Of a stretch of DNA of 64,000 bases, positions 49,638 to 58,340 are shown piece by piece. Source of the stretch: SB11 sp943370295 (GTDB taxonomy: Bacteria; Bacteroidota; Bacteroidia; UBA8524). Position numbers and translations under genes: made by a program. Where the stretch lies: contig CALRQL020000008.1 in NCBI GenBank assembly GCA_943370295.1, forward strand, positions 80,552-144,551. Direction: 5' to 3'. The notes beneath the pieces are model-generated. The model searched no databases. It was not told the origin of the DNA and worked only from the letters and a program-made list of their open reading frames with translations. Numbering within the stretch: the stretch's first letter is position 1; each line of letters begins with the position of its first letter.

Positions 49638-50339
49638 TTAAAAATCAAAGCTGTTAATGCCTGCTTTTGCACTGGCACGTGCAATGTATTTTTCAATATC
49701 GCGGGCAGTTTCGCTTTCGTTAAATTCTTTTTTAATGCGGGTATAAGTAGCCGCAGCTTCTTTGTGTTTGCCAAGGTTTTCTTGTACCAACCCCAACTTT
49801 TTAAGCATTACAGGGGTTGAGTATGGGTTTGAAGAAAAATTAGCCGCTTTTTGGTAGCTGCTTTCTGCTTCTTCCATATTACCCATTTCGCTGTGGCAAT
49901 CGCCGATAAGGCCGATAACCATCGGGCGGATTAGTTCATCGTCTAACCTAAATTTTTCAAGATAGGTAAGGGCAGTGGCATAATCACCTTTCACAATATA
50001 GGCTTTACCGGCCATCAAAGCAGCTTTTTGGGCAGCTTTGGTACCGCTGTATTCTTCAACAAACTCAATGGCTCCGATAGGCTCTTCGGCTTTAGGGTTA
50101 CCGTTCAATACCAAATCAAAAGAGTCTTTTGAGAAATAATACTCCATCATCCAAAGCCTTGAGTTGGCTTCAACCTCTTTTGTATCATTCATATAGGTAA
50201 GGCCAAAAAAACCTGCAATTGCAAGTACCAATACACCGGCTCCAATTTGCACGGCGCGTTTGTTTTTTTGGTAAAACTGTTCAACCTTGCTTACGCTGCC
50301 GCCCAGTTGTTCATCAATAGTTTCTTTTATTTCGCTCAT
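49638..50339 (-). CDS. membrane-anchored tetratricopeptide repeat protein (YfgM-like)
   Basis: A 233-residue protein with one N-terminal transmembrane helix (about 33-50, IGAGVLVLAIAGFFGLTY) and a TPR domain facing the periplasm: residues 115-205 contain SGTKAAQKAALMAGKAYIVK, IGDCHSEMGNMEEAESSYQK and YAATYTRIKKEF-type helices. It resembles YfgM, an ancillary SecYEG component. It lies 25 bp after pdhA and 8 bp before ribH in one operon. Function inferred from topology only. Confidence 0.8.
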   Translation of the reverse strand: MSEIKETIDEQLGGSVSKVEQFYQKNKRAVQIGAGVLVLAIAGFFGLTYMNDTKEVEANSRLWMMEYYFSKDSFDLVLNGNPKAEEPIGAIEFVEEYSGTKAAQKAALMAGKAYIVKGDYATALTYLEKFRLDDELIRPMVIGLIGDCHSEMGNMEEAESSYQKAANFSSNPYSTPVMLKKLGLVQENLGKHKEAAATYTRIKKEFNESETARDIEKYIARASAKAGINSFDF

Positions 50340-50364
50340 TGTGTTGTTTCTCTACGGTTTGGGG

Positions 50365-51369
50365 TTAGTCCATTATAAAAGGATAGTTTGCCTCTTGATA
50401 CACATCGCTGTATATTTCAGATGCATCAGGATATGGAGAGTTTTCTGCAAACTCAACGCTATCGTTCACAATTTTCTCAATTTTTTCCTCAAGTTCTTCC
50501 AATTGTTTTTCGCTCAGCCATTTATTTGACAGTATTGTGGCTTTTACTTTTTCAATCGGGTCTTGGTTTTTATAGTCTTCTACCTCTTCTTTGGTACGGT
50601 ATTTAGCGGGGTCGCTCATACTGTGTCCGCGGTAGCGGTAGGTACGTATTTCTAAAAATGTAGGGCCGTCGCCTTTGCGGGCACGTTTTACAGCCTCGTC
50701 CATTGCTTCATGCACTGCTTCAACGGTCATACCGTCAACCGCAGCGTTTGGCATATCAAATGCATCGCCTATTTTGTGTATATCCAGTACGTTAGTGGTA
50801 CGTTGTACTGAAGTACCCATTGCATATCCGTTGTTTTCACATACAAATATTACGGGCAGTTTCCACAGCATAGCCATGTTAAACGCTTCGTTTAATGAAC
50901 CTTGGCGCACCGCACCATCGCCCATAAAGCACACACAAACGTTTTTGGTGCCGTTGTACTGCTCAGCAAAAGCAATACCTGCACCCAAAGGTATTTGGCC
51001 GCCCACTATACCGTGGCCGCCAAAAAAGTTATGTTCTTTGCTAAACATGTGCATACTGCCGCCTTTGCCCTTGCTGCAACCGTCTATCTTTCCGTATAGT
51101 TCGGCCATAACAGCATTGGCGCTGATACCGCAGCCCAATGCGTGGGCGTGGTCGCGGTAGGCAGTAATAATCTTATCATCTTTGGTAACAGCACTCATAG
51201 TACCTGCTACCACAGCTTCCTGCCCTATGTATAAGTGGCAAAAACCTTTAATCTTTTGCTGCCCGTATAACTGTGCCGATTTCTCTTCAAAACGGCGCAT
51301 CAACAGCATCTCGTCATACCACCTCACGTAGGTTTCTTTACCAAACTTTGCTTGCGCTTTCTTAGCCAT
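50365..51369 (-). CDS. pdhA: pyruvate dehydrogenase E1 component, alpha subunit
   Basis: A 334-residue E1-alpha from ATG 51369; the in-frame frame continues 42 bases upstream but across the promoter. It decarboxylates pyruvate with thiamine diphosphate. MLLMRRFEEKSAQLYGQQKI opens the family fold, and the TPP-binding motif is GDGAVRQGSLNEAFNMAMLW ... ENN. The phosphorylation-loop-like segment YRYRGHSMSDPAKYRTKEEV is also present. The E1-beta and E2 genes are not next to it, which is common in Bacteroidota. It heads the pdhA-TPR-ribH-dgkA run. Confidence 0.94.
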   Translation of the reverse strand: MAKKAQAKFGKETYVRWYDEMLLMRRFEEKSAQLYGQQKIKGFCHLYIGQEAVVAGTMSAVTKDDKIITAYRDHAHALGCGISANAVMAELYGKIDGCSKGKGGSMHMFSKEHNFFGGHGIVGGQIPLGAGIAFAEQYNGTKNVCVCFMGDGAVRQGSLNEAFNMAMLWKLPVIFVCENNGYAMGTSVQRTTNVLDIHKIGDAFDMPNAAVDGMTVEAVHEAMDEAVKRARKGDGPTFLEIRTYRYRGHSMSDPAKYRTKEEVEDYKNQDPIEKVKATILSNKWLSEKQLEELEEKIEKIVNDSVEFAENSPYPDASEIYSDVYQEANYPFIMD

Positions 51370-51388
51370 GTTATTTTTTAAAGAATTG

Positions 51389-51417
51389 CAAAAATAGACT
51401 TTTTTACACATTTCAAA
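51389..51417 (-). promoter_or_regulatory. promoter of pdhA
   Basis: On the minus strand TTTG (51414-51417), a 17-bp spacer and TATTTTTG (51389-51396), 19 bp upstream of the pdhA ATG. The best two-box promoter in the window. Confidence 0.65.
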
Positions 51418-51591
51418 AACTCATATTAGGCTTGGCCGCTATATTATACTTTCTGCTTGCTTTATTAATCGCCACACAGCAGCATTTTGCAGCATAACAC
51501 ATTGATTATAAAATAATAATGCTGCTGCTACGGCTAATATTCCGTAACTTTACTTCTACTATTTAACTAACCACTAAACCATACTACCGTT

Positions 51592-52320
51592 ATGAAAAAT
51601 TATTTACTCTTACTGTTTTGGGCAGCGTTTTCCGTCGTCCAAACAGTGTATGGCCAAAAAACTAATACACCACCCACGCAACAGCAACAACAGCAGGTGC
51701 AACAACAACAGCAAAAAAAGCCACCGCCATACGTTTTTAAAACGGATTATGATGTGAAGATGAAAGAGGTGGACACTAAAGTGAATAATGCAGTTGGTAC
51801 AGTACTTACTTTGAAAAGAGAATTGGGCGGAAAGCTTGATAAGGTAGAGGAGCTTGATATTAAAATGCAGCAGGTAGAGGAAATACTAAACTCGGCAAAT
51901 TTTAAAATCAGCCTTACGTCAGATTCACTTAAGAAAACTCGTTTTTCTGTAGATGAGATTAAAGCCGAAACCGATAAAAAAATTGCAGAGCTAAATGTTA
52001 CCACTGGAAAGCAACAAAACTTAATTTGGGTAGCAATGGCGTTGGCATTTTTACTGAGCTTAGGTTTGGTATTGCTTATGAATAACAAGCTGCGAAAACT
52101 GCGCAACACTATTCATCGTCAATCAGAAGATTTTAGCAACCGTTTAGCGGCTGAACTTGATAAGCAAAGTAAAGCCACGGGTGAGGAGTTGGTACAGTTT
52201 AAAATGCGGATACAGGATGACATAAACCGTGTACGCACTGAAATACGTTCTAACAACGAGGCTACGGCTGCCCAGCTAAATGCTATTATTGAGAGGTTGG
52301 ATGCTCCTAAGGAAGTATAA
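51592..52320 (+). CDS. hypothetical exported/anchored protein, Gln-rich with coiled coil
   Basis: A 242-residue protein. A signal or anchor (1-22, cut at YGQ) precedes a poly-glutamine stretch (residues about 29-44, QQQQQVQQQQQKKPPP), then a helical coiled coil (about 60-130, with heptads such as VEELDIKMQQVEEIL), a transmembrane helix (about 145-163, WVAMALAFLLSLGLVLLM) and another coiled coil to the end. No family is recognised. The layout (periplasmic coiled coil, membrane, cytoplasmic coiled coil) suggests a structural or tethering role. It is monocistronic with a strong terminator. Confidence 0.7.
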   Translation: MKNYLLLLFWAAFSVVQTVYGQKTNTPPTQQQQQQVQQQQQKKPPPYVFKTDYDVKMKEVDTKVNNAVGTVLTLKRELGGKLDKVEELDIKMQQVEEILNSANFKISLTSDSLKKTRFSVDEIKAETDKKIAELNVTTGKQQNLIWVAMALAFLLSLGLVLLMNNKLRKLRNTIHRQSEDFSNRLAAELDKQSKATGEELVQFKMRIQDDINRVRTEIRSNNEATAAQLNAIIERLDAPKEV

Positions 52321-52339
52321 TTTTTAATATTAAAACAGA

Positions 52340-52382
52340 AGGCGCAAAACCACTTATTAGTAGTGATTTTGCGCCTTTTTTA
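52340..52382 (+). terminator. rho-independent terminator after the Gln-rich gene
   Basis: Stem AGGCGCAAAA / TTTTGCGCCT plus a CCACT/AGTAGTG inner stem (52340-52376), followed by TTTTTT. It begins 19 bp after the stop. Confidence 0.9.
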
Positions 52383-52430
52383 TTTAACAGGGATTTAAAA
52401 ACCCGTGCCTTTTATGAATTTATTAGCGGT

Positions 52431-53078
52431 TTATTGATCGCCGGCCGCTAAATCAGAGAATTTGTAAATAGGATCAATCGGATCGCCCGGTTTTATATGA
52501 ATTAAACTTCTCAACAAACCATCGTTAAGGTCGTACACCCATCCGTGTAAATGAGGGCCGTCGCTATTCAGCCATGCCTGTTGCACAATGGAAGTTTTTG
52601 ACACATTATGTGTTTGCTCAATTACATTCAGCTCCACCAGTTTGTTCACCCTGCCGTCATCGTTAGGCACGCTTTCTATCTCGTCCCTGTGCAGGCGGTA
52701 CACATCTTTAATATTGCGCACCCATTTATTTATAAGTCCATTGTGCTTATTGGAAAGAGCTGCTTTTACCCCCCCGCAACCGTAATGGCCGCAAACAATT
52801 ACGTGTTTTACCTTTAATTCCTCAATGGCAAATTGCAAACCGCTCATTAAGTTCATGTCCGTATTCACCACCATATTGGCAATGTTACGGTGCACAAATA
52901 TTTGACCCGATGCCGTGTTGGTTATCTCATTGGCGGGCACCCTGCTATCAGAGCAGCCAATCCAGAAAAAATCAGGCTTCTGGCCAATTTTCAATGCTGT
53001 AAAAAAGTTAGGGTCATCGTGTAGTTTATCCTCAGCCCAAGCCTTGTTTTGTAAAAATATCTTATCAATTATGTCCAT
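52431..53078 (-). CDS. beta-class carbonic anhydrase
   Basis: A 215-residue zinc enzyme. Zinc ligands are Cys42 (WIGCSDSRVPANEI, with Asp44), His98 and Cys101 (CGHYGCGGVKAAL). The sequence ALKIGQKPDFFW at the start and the tail GWVYDLNDGLLRSL are characteristic. It interconverts CO2 and bicarbonate in the cytoplasm. It follows the SulP gene by 21 bp in one operon, which suggests that imported bicarbonate is its substrate or product. Confidence 0.95.
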   Translation of the reverse strand: MDIIDKIFLQNKAWAEDKLHDDPNFFTALKIGQKPDFFWIGCSDSRVPANEITNTASGQIFVHRNIANMVVNTDMNLMSGLQFAIEELKVKHVIVCGHYGCGGVKAALSNKHNGLINKWVRNIKDVYRLHRDEIESVPNDDGRVNKLVELNVIEQTHNVSKTSIVQQAWLNSDGPHLHGWVYDLNDGLLRSLIHIKPGDPIDPIYKFSDLAAGDQ

Positions 53079-53099
53079 ATACTTTTCGGTACTAATTCT

Positions 53100-54761
53100 T
53101 TAAACGTTTTGACCAATTTGTTGTTCACCTTGCACGTGTGCTCCGCGCCCCGAGGTTTTGCTCTTGCCGCTTTTATTCCCTCTTTCCTGGTCCCGGTTCA
53201 TTTTCAAATACGTTACTTTGTCTTGCACGTAGCTTAAACTACCTATTACCTCAAGCTCAATACCCTTAGCAACTGCAGTGCAACTAAAATCCTCAATCAA
53301 CTCAATAATATCAGGGTCAATAAAATTAGCCCGCGAAGTATCAATAAGCAAACTGCTTTTATTAGGGACTTTGGCTAAAATATCTTTTACACTTTTAATA
53401 TTTAAAAAATATACGTCTTTTCTAAAACGTAATAAATAATTATCGTTATGACTGGTAAAAACAACTGCCTTTTGCATATTGGTGCGGATGGTAAACAACA
53501 TCCCCACGCCTATACCTATCATAATGCCAATTAATAAATCGGTAAAAAGTATGGCAATTATGGTTACAAAAAACGGCACATATTGCAAATACCCCTTTTT
53601 AGTAACGCTTTTTATTACTGCGGGTGATGTGAGTTTATACCCTACAAAAAATAGAACACCCGCCAATGCTGAAAGAGGTATCATGTTTAGCCACGGTGCT
53701 GCAAACAATACACTAATTAATAGCAAAGCACCATGAAATATTGCTGAAAAACGGGTTTTTCCTCCGGCATTCACATTGGCAGAGCTACGCACAATTACTG
53801 CGGTAATGGGCAAGCCACCTAATAATGCTGATATTGTGTTGCCCACCCCTTGTGCTACCAGCTCGCGGTCTTTTGACGTAATTTTTTTATCAGGGTCAAT
53901 TTTATCAACCGCCTCAACACTCAGTAACGATTCTAAGCTGGCCACCAAGGCAATTGTCAGTGCGATTTTCCAAACGGCAAAATTCCCCAAACTCGAAAAA
54001 TCAGGAAAACTGAGGCTGCCAAAAAAATCGCTTACCCCCGCACTCACCGGAATATTGGCCAAGTGATTGCCATCAAGGGCAAAGCCTTCGCCCATGCCTG
54101 TAAATATAAAGTGGTTAAGCATCACACCCGTTAAAACAGCCACCAATGCTCCGGGTACAAGTTGAAAAAATAATCGTTTCTTAAGCGGTTTCAGCTCCCA
54201 TATCATTAGTATTACCACTGTTACTGCTGTAATTATAATAGCAGCCGGACGATAGGTGCGTATAGCAAACCAAATGGTGCTAAAGGTATTGCTGCCGTCA
54301 GGTTGCTCAAAGCTTTCATCACCCTCGTAGTCAGCATCGTACCCCAATGCATGCGGAATTTGTTTAAGGATAAGAATAATACCAATGGCCGCCAGCATTC
54401 CTTTAATTACCGGCGATGGTACATAATCGCCAATGGCACCGGTTTTTAAAAGACCAAAAAGTATTTGTAAAACACCGGCAATGGCAACTGCTACTAAAAA
54501 AATTTCGTATGTTTTGAGTTCGGTCAACGATGCAAGCACAATGGAAGTAAGTCCCGCTGCGGGGCCGCTTACGCTTAGGTTGGAGTTGCTGAGTATGCCC
54601 ACCACGATGCCTCCCACCACGCCCGAAATTATGCCCGACATAAGAGGGGCACCGGATGCAAGGGCAATGCCCAAACACAAAGGAAGTGCGACTAAAAATA
54701 CCACCAAACCGGCAGGGATATCATAGCGCAGGTTCTTTTTCCAATCAGTAATCGTGTCCAT
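53100..54761 (-). CDS. SulP family anion transporter with STAS domain, probable bicarbonate transporter
   Basis: A 553-residue transporter from ATG 54761. It has about 12 membrane segments: LRYDIPAGLVVFLVALPLCL, SGPAAGLTSIVLASL, and LAQGVGN-type NTISALLGGLPITAVIVRSS are SulP landmarks. The C-terminal STAS domain (about 420-520) ends in a basic, disordered tail (residues about 520-553). Its operon partner is a carbonic anhydrase, so bicarbonate is the likely substrate (as for BicA), although sulfate cannot be excluded. The 54764 TTG start adds a single residue. Confidence 0.92.
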   Translation of the reverse strand: MDTITDWKKNLRYDIPAGLVVFLVALPLCLGIALASGAPLMSGIISGVVGGIVVGILSNSNLSVSGPAAGLTSIVLASLTELKTYEIFLVAVAIAGVLQILFGLLKTGAIGDYVPSPVIKGMLAAIGIILILKQIPHALGYDADYEGDESFEQPDGSNTFSTIWFAIRTYRPAAIIITAVTVVILMIWELKPLKKRLFFQLVPGALVAVLTGVMLNHFIFTGMGEGFALDGNHLANIPVSAGVSDFFGSLSFPDFSSLGNFAVWKIALTIALVASLESLLSVEAVDKIDPDKKITSKDRELVAQGVGNTISALLGGLPITAVIVRSSANVNAGGKTRFSAIFHGALLLISVLFAAPWLNMIPLSALAGVLFFVGYKLTSPAVIKSVTKKGYLQYVPFFVTIIAILFTDLLIGIMIGIGVGMLFTIRTNMQKAVVFTSHNDNYLLRFRKDVYFLNIKSVKDILAKVPNKSSLLIDTSRANFIDPDIIELIEDFSCTAVAKGIELEVIGSLSYVQDKVTYLKMNRDQERGNKSGKSKTSGRGAHVQGEQQIGQNV

Positions 54762-54898
54762 CAACTCTTTAAGAAACGTGAATACCGCAAGTTACAACTA
54801 TTATGCCTAAACAATATCAACGGTTTACGTTTCTTATAAAGTGATAGCAGTTAAAGAAGTAGATTTAGTTTTGAGAATGTAAAGTGAGACGAAAAAGC

Positions 54899-55303
54899 TT
54901 ATTCCTTTTCAAATTTCATTTCGTGTATCAGGTTTTTACCGCTTATTTCTTTTACATAAACAGTAACACGGTAATTGCCCGAAGCTGATTTGTAGCTGCC
55001 AATGGCAAAGCTGTTGTTGCCATAAGATTTGGCACGGTGGGTAATATCAAACTTTGTGCAGGCATGTTGGGCAAAAAAGTTTTTAAGCACCATCTCGGCT
55101 TGGGTTTTGCTATATACGCCCTCGCTGTTATCAATGTTTAATTCAACGCTTGAGTTAAAGTAGCCCGCCACATCCTTTGCATTGTTCCCGCGTATCGCAG
55201 AAGCCACACTATCAAAAATATCAGTTTGGTAGGTAAACGCCGATAAAACGGTAACCAAAACCACTACTGAAATCTTTGCTATGTTTTGTTGTATCCTATT
55301 CAT
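54899..55303 (-). CDS. DUF4783 domain-containing protein
   Basis: A 134-residue exported protein from ATG 55303, which starts just before the signal peptide (KISVVVLVTVLSAFTY). The NTF2-like DUF4783 region follows: IFDSVASAIRGNNAKDVAGY, YSKTQAEMVLKNFFAQHA, FDITHRAKSYGNNSFAIG, RVTVYVKEISGKNLIHEM. The family is Bacteroidota-specific and of unknown function. It lies upstream of SulP with a 137-bp gap and is probably a single gene. Confidence 0.88.
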   Translation of the reverse strand: MNRIQQNIAKISVVVLVTVLSAFTYQTDIFDSVASAIRGNNAKDVAGYFNSSVELNIDNSEGVYSKTQAEMVLKNFFAQHACTKFDITHRAKSYGNNSFAIGSYKSASGNYRVTVYVKEISGKNLIHEMKFEKE

Positions 55304-55389
55304 AACTTTATTGTTATAAAACCAAAAGTGTGCCAACTATTAAAAGTTATTGATTTACAACAAGTTAACCAAATAACTACCCAGTGCCT

Positions 55390-56040
55390 ATGAACAAAAT
55401 TACAGTTTTAAGCGAGAAAAACTCCATAATACACCAGTTTCTTACGCAGATAAGAGACAAAAATGTACAACAAGACCGCTTGCGGTTTAACCGCAACATG
55501 GAAAGGGTAGGCGAGATTATGGCCTACGAAGTAAGTAAATGGCTAGAGTACAAGGATGTAGAAACCATTACCCCGCTTGCTGTAACACACACCAAAGTAC
55601 TGGCAAACCCACCGGTAATTGCCAGTGTACTAAGAGCTGCATTGCCTGTGCAACAAGGCTTGGCAAATTTTTTTGACGAGGCTGACAGGGCTTACATATC
55701 GGCCTACCGTAAATACATTGATGAAAACTCATTTGAAGTAGTAGTCGAATACGTAGCCACTCCCCCGCTTGATGAACGGGTGTTGATTTTTGCCGACCCT
55801 ATGCTGGCTACGGGAAAATCGATAGCGTTTACCTTAAATGCGCTGATGAGTAGAGGTAAACCCAAACAAATACACATTGTGGTTGTTGTTGCCAGCAGGC
55901 AAGGACTTGCTTTTTTAAGCGAACAGTTTCCCGATGCAATTTTTTGGGTGGGTGCTGTAGATGATGAGTTAAATTCGCACGGTTATATTGTACCGGGGCT
56001 TGGTGATGCCGGCGATCTTGCCTTTGGCCCGAAATTGTGA
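55390..56040 (+). CDS. upp: uracil phosphoribosyltransferase
   Basis: A 216-residue UPRTase from ATG 55390 (an in-frame GTG at 55384 adds two residues). It converts uracil and PRPP into UMP. Diagnostic motifs are VASVLRAALPVQQGLANFFD, the PRPP loop FADPMLATGKSI, and the uracil-binding GYIVPGLGDAGDLAFG near the C-terminus. The sequence matches the family over its whole length. It overlaps the next gene by one base (TGATG), so the pyrimidine salvage and pool-cleaning enzymes are produced together. Confidence 0.96.
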   Translation: MNKITVLSEKNSIIHQFLTQIRDKNVQQDRLRFNRNMERVGEIMAYEVSKWLEYKDVETITPLAVTHTKVLANPPVIASVLRAALPVQQGLANFFDEADRAYISAYRKYIDENSFEVVVEYVATPPLDERVLIFADPMLATGKSIAFTLNALMSRGKPKQIHIVVVVASRQGLAFLSEQFPDAIFWVGAVDDELNSHGYIVPGLGDAGDLAFGPKL

Positions 56041-56738
56041 TGGAACTGAAATACAAACACATTTTTTTTGACCTTGACCACACCTTGTGGGATTTTGAGA
56101 AGAACTCACAGGAAACACTGGCGCATTTATACCACCACTATGGTTTAAAGAACTTTGGGGTACAACACCCTGATGATTTTATAACCGTGTACGAAAAAAT
56201 AAACCGTGCCATGTGGGCTCAGTATAATCGCGGTGAGATTGATAAGGCAACATTGCGCGAAAAACGGTTTACCGATAGCTTTGCTGCTCTTGGTGTTGAT
56301 GAAAGGCATATACCCGAAGGGATATGGCAACTATATCTTGATATTTGCCCTACTAAAACCAATGTATTTCCACATGCATTAGAGGTGTTGGAGTACTTGC
56401 ACGGCCGTTATACGCTTTCAATTATTACCAACGGGTTTGAGGAAACACAGCACCGCAAACTAAACCACAGCGGTATAGCACCGTTTATACATCATGTACT
56501 TACCTCAGAATCGGTAGGTTTTGCAAAACCCGACCCCCGAATTTTTGAACATTTACTGGATACACACAGCGCAGTTAACCACGAGGCGATAATGATTGGC
56601 GATAATATTGAAACCGATATTGGCGGGGCGAAAGCCGCAGGTATCGACCATATTTTCTTTAATCCTGAAAAAACACCACACAACTACGCTGTGCAAACAG
56701 AAATAAACAGTTTACTTCAATTAAAAGAACTTCTATAA
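56040..56738 (+). CDS. YjjG-family noncanonical pyrimidine nucleotidase (HAD)
   Basis: A 232-residue HAD phosphatase. Motif I is FFDLDHTLWDFE (Asp11, Asp13), motif II IITNGF, motif III lysine in VGFAKPDP, motif IV IGDNIETDIGGAKAAG. WDFEKNS and the helical cap are those of the YjjG group, which removes phosphate from noncanonical pyrimidine nucleotides. It overlaps upp by a base and precedes an alpha/beta hydrolase after 2 bp, all co-transcribed. Confidence 0.93.
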   Translation: MELKYKHIFFDLDHTLWDFEKNSQETLAHLYHHYGLKNFGVQHPDDFITVYEKINRAMWAQYNRGEIDKATLREKRFTDSFAALGVDERHIPEGIWQLYLDICPTKTNVFPHALEVLEYLHGRYTLSIITNGFEETQHRKLNHSGIAPFIHHVLTSESVGFAKPDPRIFEHLLDTHSAVNHEAIMIGDNIETDIGGAKAAGIDHIFFNPEKTPHNYAVQTEINSLLQLKELL

Positions 56739-56740
56739 CC

Positions 56741-57607
56741 ATGAAACTAATAGGCCCATTGGTGTACAAGATTATTTTAGTACTGTTTGGGCTATATGTT
56801 GTTTTTGGAGCATTAACACAATGTGCCAGTTTCAGCATGACGGAAAAGAAGCTGAAAAAAGAATTTAAAGGTGCACCCTTGCAACCCCAACTGCTTACTT
56901 ACGAAGTAAGCGGCAGAACTATTGGATATGCGCAGATTGGTGATATAAATAAACCGATGATTGTGTTTGTACACGGTTCGCCGGGCAGCTGGAATGCGTA
57001 CATCGCTTATTTTAAAGATACGTCACTTACCAATCACGTCTGCTTAGTTTCAGTAGATAGGCCCGGTTACGGCAACAGTGGGGCGGGCGAGGCTGAGCCT
57101 TCTATGCAGGCGCAAGCAGCTATGATTGCTCCCATACTGGCTACCAGCAAGGCAGCTACTAAACCGGTGTTGGTAGGCCACTCTTTGGGAGGCCCAATAA
57201 TAGCCCGCATGGCAATGGATTTTCCTAATTCAATGAGTGCGTTGGTTTTTTTAGCCCCCTCCATCGACCCTGCGATGGAGAAAAAGGAGTACTACCGTTA
57301 TTTTTTAAAGCTGGGAGCCGTGCAAGCCATTATGCCACCCGAAATGGTTGCAAGTAATCTTGAGTTAATGCCCTTAAAAGGTGAGTTGGATAAAATGATG
57401 CCATTGTGGCAAAACATTCGCGTGCCATGCACCATTATGCACGGCAAAAAAGATATGCTGGTGCCCTATGGCAACGTACCCTTTTATGAAAAAATGCTTA
57501 CCAATGTCCCTAAAAAGGAAGTGGTTACGTTTGAAAACGAAAACCATTTTATCCCTTGGACACAATACGATGTGGTTAAAAGGAAGTTGCTGGAATATGC
57601 AAAGTAA
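56741..57607 (+). CDS. alpha/beta hydrolase, membrane-anchored
   Basis: A 288-residue protein with an N-terminal hydrophobic helix (about 7-27) that probably anchors it to the membrane; the cysteine in ALTQCASF is not in a canonical lipobox. The hydrolase core has VFVHGSPGSWNAYI, VDRPGYGNSG, the nucleophile elbow VGHSLGGPIIARM, IMHGKKDMLVP and the catalytic histidine in FENENHFIPW. It is the third gene of the upp operon, 2 bp after yjjG; its substrate is unknown. Repeat locus 7 follows it. Confidence 0.88.
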   Translation: MKLIGPLVYKIILVLFGLYVVFGALTQCASFSMTEKKLKKEFKGAPLQPQLLTYEVSGRTIGYAQIGDINKPMIVFVHGSPGSWNAYIAYFKDTSLTNHVCLVSVDRPGYGNSGAGEAEPSMQAQAAMIAPILATSKAATKPVLVGHSLGGPIIARMAMDFPNSMSALVFLAPSIDPAMEKKEYYRYFLKLGAVQAIMPPEMVASNLELMPLKGELDKMMPLWQNIRVPCTIMHGKKDMLVPYGNVPFYEKMLTNVPKKEVVTFENENHFIPWTQYDVVKRKLLEYAK

Positions 57608-57631
57608 TATCACATCTTAAGCGTTTCGCAA

Positions 57632-57745
57632 GACCCCAAACTCCTACCCGATTAATCATTGGCTCGACTTTCCCATAGTCGCCTTCCCCTATTAGGGGAA
57701 GGAAAAGTTAAAAGCCGCCAGCAAAACAAACAGCGGGATGGGGTC
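57632..57745. repeat. module D copy (114 bp)
   Basis: Ends GACCCC and GGGGTC; interior CCTTCCCCTATTAGGGGAAGG palindrome; ACCCGATTAATCATTGGC and CGACTTTCCCATAGTCGCC are shared with the second copy at 58341-58458. Confidence 0.75.
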
Positions 57746-57769
57746 AAAAGGTTATACGTGGCTTCCATC

Positions 57770-57887
57770 TTTAACTCACCCCCGAAATATACTTTGCCCG
57801 ACGTTCAAATAGTCGCCCCTCTCTAAATTTAGAGAGGGGAAAAGTTAGGATCTTCTGTGATTATTAATTAGTCAGAGGTGAGTTAAA
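57770..57887. repeat. module C copy (118 bp)
   Basis: Inverted ends TTTAACTCACCCCCGA and TCAGAGGTGAGTTAAA; central 24-bp palindrome. Shares interior with the copy at 24122. Confidence 0.77.
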
Positions 57888-58058
57888 ATAGTTTACCGAC
57901 CACCCCTAACCCCTCCTTGCCCTCCGCACATACTTCGATAGGCTCAGTATTGATGCCTTGCTAAGGAGGGGAACAGCCGCGCGGGCTCATGTACCCACAA
58001 TAGCAACAGTTATTAAAACTCGTTCGCGGTTAAACGGCCATGCGCGTGGCATTTTCCC

Positions 58059-58176
58059 TTAAACTCACCCCCGAAACTTCCTTAGCCCGACTTTCAAATA
58101 GTCGCCCCTCTCTATATTAGAGAGGGGAAAAGTTAGGCCCTTCTGAGATTGTCAATTCGTCAGGGGTGAGTTAAAA
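58059..58176. repeat. module C copy (118 bp)
   Basis: Left end TTAAACTCACCCCCGA and right end CAGGGGTGAGTTAAAA. The central palindrome has the altered core CTCTATATTAGAG. Directly follows module E. Confidence 0.77.
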
Positions 58177-58340
58177 TTCCTTTCACGACCACTTCTAATT
58201 TCTCCTTGCCAAAGCCTGTGAGAGGGAAAGGAGAGATTGAGGGAGGAGTGTTACCTCAACTCATCGGGAATAAATCCCGATGCAATTGATAGAAGGTTGG
58301 GCACTTTATCCATAGCGACAGGTCTACGTACCTGTCGCTG

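Noticed and set aside
51680..51720. CAG-type trinucleotide repeat expansion in the Gln-rich gene
   Set aside because: Gln codons are mixed CAA and CAG over about 12 codons, so it is an ordinary low-complexity stretch.
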